Source: Phialocephala subalpina | Taxonomy: Eukaryota > Ascomycota > Leotiomycetes > Helotiales > Mollisiaceae | Direction: 5' to 3' | Assembly (NCBI GenBank): GCA_900073065.1 | Contig: FJOG01000012.1 | Coordinates: 773,981-837,980 of the forward strand | DNA: 64,000 bases | Shown: piece after piece, positions 59,087 through 64,000 of the stretch | Position numbering within the stretch: the stretch's first letter is position 1 | Layout: each line of letters begins with the position of its first letter | Program-made: the position numbers and the translations under genes | Notes under the pieces: generated by a model | Told to the model about the DNA's origin: nothing | The model's input: the letters and a program-made list of their open reading frames with translations, nothing else | Database searches by the model: none

Positions 59087-59566
59087 ATGTCTTCTCCCAA
59101 CGGCACAGCATACCTCCTCCCTGCATCAGGCGCCCAAGGCCTAGCCAACTATCCTCACGCTCGAGCCCTCCCCTCCTCAGCACGAACCTTGTTTATTTCT
59201 GGCATTTCCTCTCGGCGAGGCAACGGCACATACGCTGGGTGCACAACCTCCGCAGACGGGGTACACACGTTGGATATTAGCGAACAGACGGCCGCGGTCC
59301 TGCAAAACGTCAAGACAGTCATCGAAGGAGCGACAGGTGGAAAGTGTGGGTTGGAGAGCATCATTGATGCTACGATCTTCTTGACCGATATGAAGGATTA
59401 TGGGCGGATGAATACCGAGTGGAACAAGGTCTGGCCGGAGAGAGAGAAGGCGCCAGCAAGGACTTGTATTCAGGTTGCGGCGTTGCCGAACGAGAGGTTG
59501 TGTGTTGAGATCAAGTGTACGGCTGTGGTAACTGGAGCGGAACCTACAAATAGTTCTAGGCTTTGA
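59087..59566 (+). CDS. RidA/YjgF/YER057c family protein, aminomuconate deaminase-like (159 aa)
   Basis: A single exon from ATG 59087. The Rid fold is recognisable: ANYPHARALPSSARTLFISGISSRRGNGTYAG, then QTAAVLQNVKTVIEGATGGKCGLESIIDATIFLTDMKDYGRMNTEWNKVW, and the signature APARTCIQVAALPNERLCVEIKCTAVV with the catalytic Arg. Canonical RidA hydrolyses reactive enamines/imines. The longer variants of this type include 2-aminomuconate deaminase of the tryptophan/3-hydroxyanthranilate route. A 225-bp gap separates it from the hydrolase upstream, in the same direction. Cytosolic. Assignment to a specific deaminase is inference. Confidence 0.9.
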   Translation: MSSPNGTAYLLPASGAQGLANYPHARALPSSARTLFISGISSRRGNGTYAGCTTSADGVHTLDISEQTAAVLQNVKTVIEGATGGKCGLESIIDATIFLTDMKDYGRMNTEWNKVWPEREKAPARTCIQVAALPNERLCVEIKCTAVVTGAEPTNSSRL

Positions 59567-60712
59567 GGACAACCCTTCTCTTCCCACAACTGGCAAGAGT
59601 AGCTTATTTCGAGAAGGCACGATCACTGAAAAGCTCCATTGAACTTCGAGTGCGTGATCTGTATATCTTTCCTTCTCCTGCTTGGGCTGGCCAAGTCGCC
59701 TTCCAATGTTGTGTTGCCAAGTCGAGGTCGCATTCGCGCTTGGTCGCAACTACAGCCTTCGTAGAAGTAGATATCGTCCAAATGACAATTACGCCCATGC
59801 ATCTAGCTGTTCGAGGGACGAAGTCTCCAAGATCCCCACAATTAGCTTTTATTCGGTAGTAGTTGTCCACAAGTGTCAATGGAGGAGAGAGTATGGCCTT
59901 CCACCGTATTAGAGCTGTCTCTTCGTCTTTTAAAGTCGTTAGCATGCCCAGCAGAGCATCTTTATCCACCACTAAAGAGTCTGCCATATCCTTAGGAGCC
60001 CACCCTGTTCAAATCATGACCTAGCAGATCGAGTACCAGGAGGGGACGTCGCTCGATCGATGATGATCATGACATCTCATCCCGCGGTGCAGGGTCTCGC
60101 AAAGTTGTGGTCATTCGGGGTAGGGAGTTGTTGAATTTATCCAAGGGATATCGTGCTTCGCGTCGAAGAGTCGTGGAAATGGCGATGTGCTTTCTGCTTT
60201 GCATCTGAAGATGTTCGAGCTTGGCCGAGGAAAGTTGCAGCCTGAGATTTCAAGGCAGCAATGCTCTTAGACGTCGTTGATCCTACGTAAATTTCAAAAC
60301 CGCCCCTCTTCATCACCAACTGTCAGCTTGAGACCGTAAGCTCTTCCGCTTGCTCTCTATCTCTTTGATAATCCCACCGTTAAGCTCAGCAAGACTCGGC
60401 GTTTGAGCTCCGTGTTGGATCCGTGTTCACAATCTGTCTTCGGCCGGATGCCAGTCCGTGGTGTAGATATATATATCTCTTGACCTCGGACCGCTCTATC
60501 ATCTTTATCAGACTCCCCTTGCAGATGAAGTGTTCCTGAGCACACTGGAAGTATCCGAATAGCTTCTAGGTCATGTGGTTTTCGTGTCAACTGAACTGAG
60601 GTACCGTGAAGCTTGAGTTGCTAATTGACGGGAGCGCTCGATCCAGCCATGCCAATGCTTCAAGGTATAAGGCATTTCCCCTAGTTGAAGAAGTATTCTC
60701 TTCAAGCACAAA
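59567..60712. other. Intergenic region with an unassigned minus-strand frame
   Basis: A 127-codon open frame on the minus strand (59987-59604, MADSLVVDKDALLGML...) has ordinary composition but no family is recognised. It could be a small hypothetical gene convergent with the RidA gene. The rest has no gene. Confidence 0.35.
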
Positions 60713-62037
60713 ATGGGTTCCTATATGTCCATGCTAACGCGTTCAAAAGCGTCTCCAGAAGATGAGTTCAAGGTGCTCATCATCGGTGCTGGAATTGTTG
60801 GTTTGACCATCGCTCAAGGTTGTCGGGAAGATGGCAGTCCATTCGAGATATTTGAACGTGATGAGAGAGGATCGAGGTCTCAGGGATGGGCCTTGATCTT
60901 CCATTGGTGCTAGAATTTTTTAGAGAGGACTATTGGGCTAAGCTTGCTAGTCTGCTACCACGGTAGGCAGCTCCCCCGTTACCTCCACACCTTATATTGA
61001 TTTTGGGTCAGGCAGTTGTCGATCCCTCGCTCAAGGAAGACGAGTGAAACTTCATGTTCCTCAATTGTGCCACTGCCGAGCCCCGATATAAGATTCCACC
61101 CTCGAAGAGACGTCTGAGAGTCCACCGACAGAAACTCCGCGAAGTCATGTCTTCTGGCCTCGACGTTCAAGAAGGAAAGAGTTTGAAATCAATTCAAAAA
61201 TCTTCCTGGAGGCGATGTTAAGGCACATTTCGTGAATGGCACGAGCGCAACTGGTTCAATGGTTATTGGCGCAGACGGAAACAACAGCGTAGTTCGAAAA
61301 CATCTTCTCCCTGAGGCATACAAGCTCAATCTGTCACCTGTCAATCTGGTTGACGTGGCAAGACACTTCACTCCTGAACAAGCTGCTCCGATCCGCGCCA
61401 TTGATCCTCTGCTCTTCCAAGGACTCCATCCTGAGATCGCCAACTATCTTTGGTATAGTATTCAGGTAAGTAGTGTTCCTGCACGATTAGAAGCCACATA
61501 TTGACCGTACCCGGGAATGTTTCGATGAACCAGATAGGAGAATATCTTTTGATGCGTTTGTGATCATCAGCTAGTTGAAAGACGAGGTGAAGGATGCCAT
61601 TCCGAAGACTCATGCGGAAAGGTTGCTTCGATGAAGCGGAGGGTAGACGGCTACTCAGTGCCGCTGAGAAGTATCGTGATGGATATTCCTGATGACCTTC
61701 CGTTCACGACACCGCTTCGACTCACGGATTTCCCTTGCGTACTATGGAACAACAGCAACAAACAAATGACTTTGACTGCCGATTCTTGTCATACCATGAT
61801 GATGTAAGTAGAGGCCTTTATTTCTCAGCAAGCCGTCTAATCCATGATAGGTATCATGGTGAGGAAGCAAACCATGGCATCTTAGATGCAGCTTTGCTAG
61901 TGGACCAACTGAAGAAAGTCCACGAGGGTTCTGTTCCGCTTAAGACAGCTATTGCCAGCTACGAGGCGGAGATAAGACCGAGGACGCATGAAATTGTTCT
62001 AAAGAGTCGCCAGGCAGCACTAGATGCCCACGACTAG
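60713..62037 (+). pseudogene. FAD-dependent monooxygenase, degraded
   Basis: The start is intact: FKVLIIGAGIVGLTIAQGCREDGSPFEIFERD (FAD Rossmann) and RSQGWALIFHW. The frame then shifts (LEFFREDYWAKLASLLPR lies in another frame, after TAG 60911). Further lesions are TGA 61045-61047, a frameshift near 61200 (into LPGGDVKAHFVNGTSATGSMVIGADGNNSVVRKHLLP), TAG 61572-61574 and TGA 61632-61634. Introns are still recognisable at about 60961-61015, 61467-61531 and 61804-61851. The final exon HGEEANHGILDAALLVDQLKKV...PRTHEIVLKSRQAALDAH is well preserved, but the usual GDAAH flavin motif before it reads ADSCH. It once resembled aromatic or secondary-metabolite hydroxylases; no full enzyme can be made. 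Confidence 0.85.
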
Positions 62038-62899
62038 AGCGCCCTAACCAAATACTCACCTGTAGTCGGAGGGAGATTTGCGCCCGCCACGGCGTAGTGT
62101 ATTGAGCTCCGATATGTGTTGTATCAGAAATACTGCTTGGTGTTCGGTAATTTGCTTGAAGTGTTTGCTTTGATGCCAAGCTTTTCTCCTTACCGACGAT
62201 CCATGAGACTACCATAGGTCGTGGCAAGTGCCTATCATTCAAAATTTCAACACACAGCCAGCGAGCCGTGGTGCCGGGAGGCCTCACCGCTTTCCCACAA
62301 GGCTGGTACTAAATACCGATGTCCAGTGATGTCGAGTATGGAGAACATAGTGTCGGGAAGCCTCGATATCATCAATTTTGTTTTTGAATTCGGCTGTGGT
62401 GTAATGGCGTTCATCTGGAAGGGTGTCATCGTTTGGTGTCATAGTATCGAAAAATATAAAATGGTGCAAGGACAGAATGTCCACATCTGTGTCCGGACAT
62501 GGTGGCGTCCAGTTGCGAGGTGACATGCATCCTATTCACCAAACCTGGGCGTTAATTCGAAAGCATCGGGAGGCCTCACTTCAACTCGCCTAGCCGTTCC
62601 ACTCAAGGCCCAGGATGTACTCGTCGGCGGAGGCCCCACGACATTCAAGTTCTGTATTTAATCTTGACTCCCACATAATTCCGTGCTTCCAAGCATCGAT
62701 AAGCTCGCGCATATGGCTCTTGACCATATCCGAGAAAATCGATTGCCTGCCTTGGGAGTCGTCTGGCGGTCTCCTAATTTCCATCATTACAAGGCCTTAG
62801 TGCCTTGGTTTCTTGGCCTGAGAAGCCTGTCTTTGTTTTGCAGAAGTCTGCCTTGCCGAAGGCAGACCCTGCGCCCACGCAGTCCAAATTCCGCCCAAT
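62038..62899. other. Intergenic region with GGGAGGCCTCA motifs
   Basis: GGGAGGCCTCAC at 62276-62287 and GGGAGGCCTCACTTCA at 62568-62583. The second shares 16 bases with the motif at 55919-55934. No gene is supported. Confidence 0.5.
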
Positions 62900-63999
62900 T
62901 CTGTTTCAGGATTCACATACGTTAAGCTCAGAGAGCTCAGGGAGCTCGATCTCGACCTCTCAAGATGTCCTGTGGGATCAGAGAACTTCTATCGATGTGA
63001 TTTACGGCCAAACTCTTCTTCGTCTTCTGATTTTTATGAATCCGGTTTCGATTACGACGACCTTGATGACAATTTCTTTCTCGACCAACTTTTCGCAACT
63101 CGGGGAGATAAATGGGACTCTTCACGAGGGAACTTTGAATATCTACAAGCACAACTCGACAACTGGAGCGCGATTCTCGATCCTGTCCCTGTCAACCAAA
63201 TCCCGACGGATTGCGTCAATTCCAGCTTGCGGCTCGGCAGTTCGGGCAAATCTGACTCGAATCTCGACTTTGCCCTCGACCTCGACTTCGACGGAGGACT
63301 TCAACTTCAGCGCTTCGAAACTCTGGGGGCTTCGAGCAGCGTCCTTTCTTTGAACGCTCTTCTTCCCGCCGATTTGGTTCTTTTCGACGCTGCAGCTGGA
63401 CTGCAGCTTGACAATATTACATCACTGCCTACACATCCGCAAGCCTTGGATCTTGGCAATCAGTCTCCTGCACTCTCTGCAATTGAGCCGCCTTTATCAA
63501 CGAGTGTTCTTCACGCAATAGCGCTGAGGAATTCCACTCCCCTGGCTCTCACGGCTTCTTCAAACACTGCCACGGCAATAGAGTGCACATGGCCAGGTTG
63601 CTCGAGGTCCTTCGCTGCTATGACAGACTACAAGTAAGCTTTCTTTTCCCAACCTCTTGGCAAGTTCTGACATCCCAAAGCCACCATATCAAGAACCACA
63701 CCAAACCTTTCCTCTGTCCTCACTGCCCTGCTCGTCACGCAACCAAACGCCATCTTGATCGGCACGTCAATGAACGCCACGATGCCGTCGAACAATATTT
63801 CTGTCCAGTCCTAGGCTGTAAACGGTCACGCATGGGCGGACATCCCTTCCCTAGAGTAGAAAACTGCAGGAGACATGTGATGAGTGTTCACCAACTTGAT
63901 GGAAATGCTGTGGGTGGGTTGGACATGAACGACGAGACCCGACGGATTAGGGAGAGTAGGAAGCAAAGGAGGAGGGTCGAGGTTGTTGTTCTTGAATGA
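62900..63999 (+). CDS. C2H2 zinc-finger transcription factor, copy B (5' end unresolved)
   Basis: An open exon ending at 63633 and an exon 63681-63999, joined in phase 2 at the same codon as copy A (NHH in finger 1). The N-terminal part is acidic and aromatic (SDFYESGFDYDDLDDNFFLDQLF), then low-complexity Ser/Leu/Asp sequence. Fingers: CTWPGCSRSF...HHIKNH, CPHCPARHATKRHLDRHVNERH, and CPVLGCKRSRMGGHPFPRVENCRRHVMSVH. The last again has an extended spacer. The first exon has no ATG in frame before the fingers, so an upstream exon must supply the start; I could not place it. It is clearly a paralogue of the gene at 56041-57262, with stronger identity in the fingers than in the N-terminus. Confidence 0.75.
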
Positions 64000-64000
64000 A

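Noticed and set aside
1..64000. CRISPR array, prophage or bacterial operon
   Set aside because: No spacer-repeat pattern; spliced genes and fungal protein families throughout show a eukaryotic nuclear sequence.

Overview
This is a nuclear scaffold fragment from a filamentous ascomycete (Pezizomycotina). The evidence is short GT-AG introns (about 45-60 nt, with CTAAC/CTGAC branch points), HET-domain, 2EXR-domain and Zn2Cys6 genes, an ascomycete-type laccase, and fungal versions of housekeeping proteins (Sec21, eS27, phosducin-like 2). The class cannot be fixed from sequence alone; a leotiomycete-like fungus is only a guess. One run of 694 Ns lies at 11233-11926.

Region by region. 1-10.3 kb: end of an amino-acid permease, a disordered repeat protein, a four-helix membrane protein, an amidase-signature enzyme that needs a GC-AG intron to stay open, and a laccase. 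12.3-20 kb: a secreted GMC oxidoreductase in which the usual first catalytic His reads as Glu, a HET gene broken by four in-frame stops, and a leucine-rich-repeat protein. 20-25.7 kb: a zinc alcohol dehydrogenase, Plp2, ribosomal protein eS27 (intron directly after the ATG) and a ribonucleotide reductase inhibitor with a PIP box. 26-31.7 kb: two small secreted proteins, a 2EXR protein and a MITE-like inverted-repeat element. 31.9-37.3 kb: an intronless arylsulfotransferase-like gene divergent from an NCS1 nucleobase permease, followed by a Zn2Cys6 regulator. 38-55.4 kb: an intact HET protein, a Yap-type bZIP factor, a tRNA-like gene with a long insertion, coatomer gamma, an MFS drug transporter and a choline/ethanolamine phosphotransferase. 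55.5-64 kb: two paralogous C2H2 factors flanking an alpha/beta hydrolase, a RidA-family deaminase and a decayed FAD monooxygenase.

The best candidate for an undescribed system is the 31.9-37.3 kb trio. The arylsulfotransferase and permease share a 494-bp divergent promoter carrying degenerate 62-63 bp tandem repeats. Each repeat begins with a CGG...CCGCGG motif of the kind Zn2Cys6 proteins bind, and a Zn2Cys6 gene sits 46 bp beyond the permease. This reads as a small self-regulated uptake and sulfur/aryl metabolism module. The 56-64 kb block looks like a decaying catabolic cluster bracketed by a duplicated regulator. Genes outside these blocks are mostly independent single genes, as is usual in fungi.
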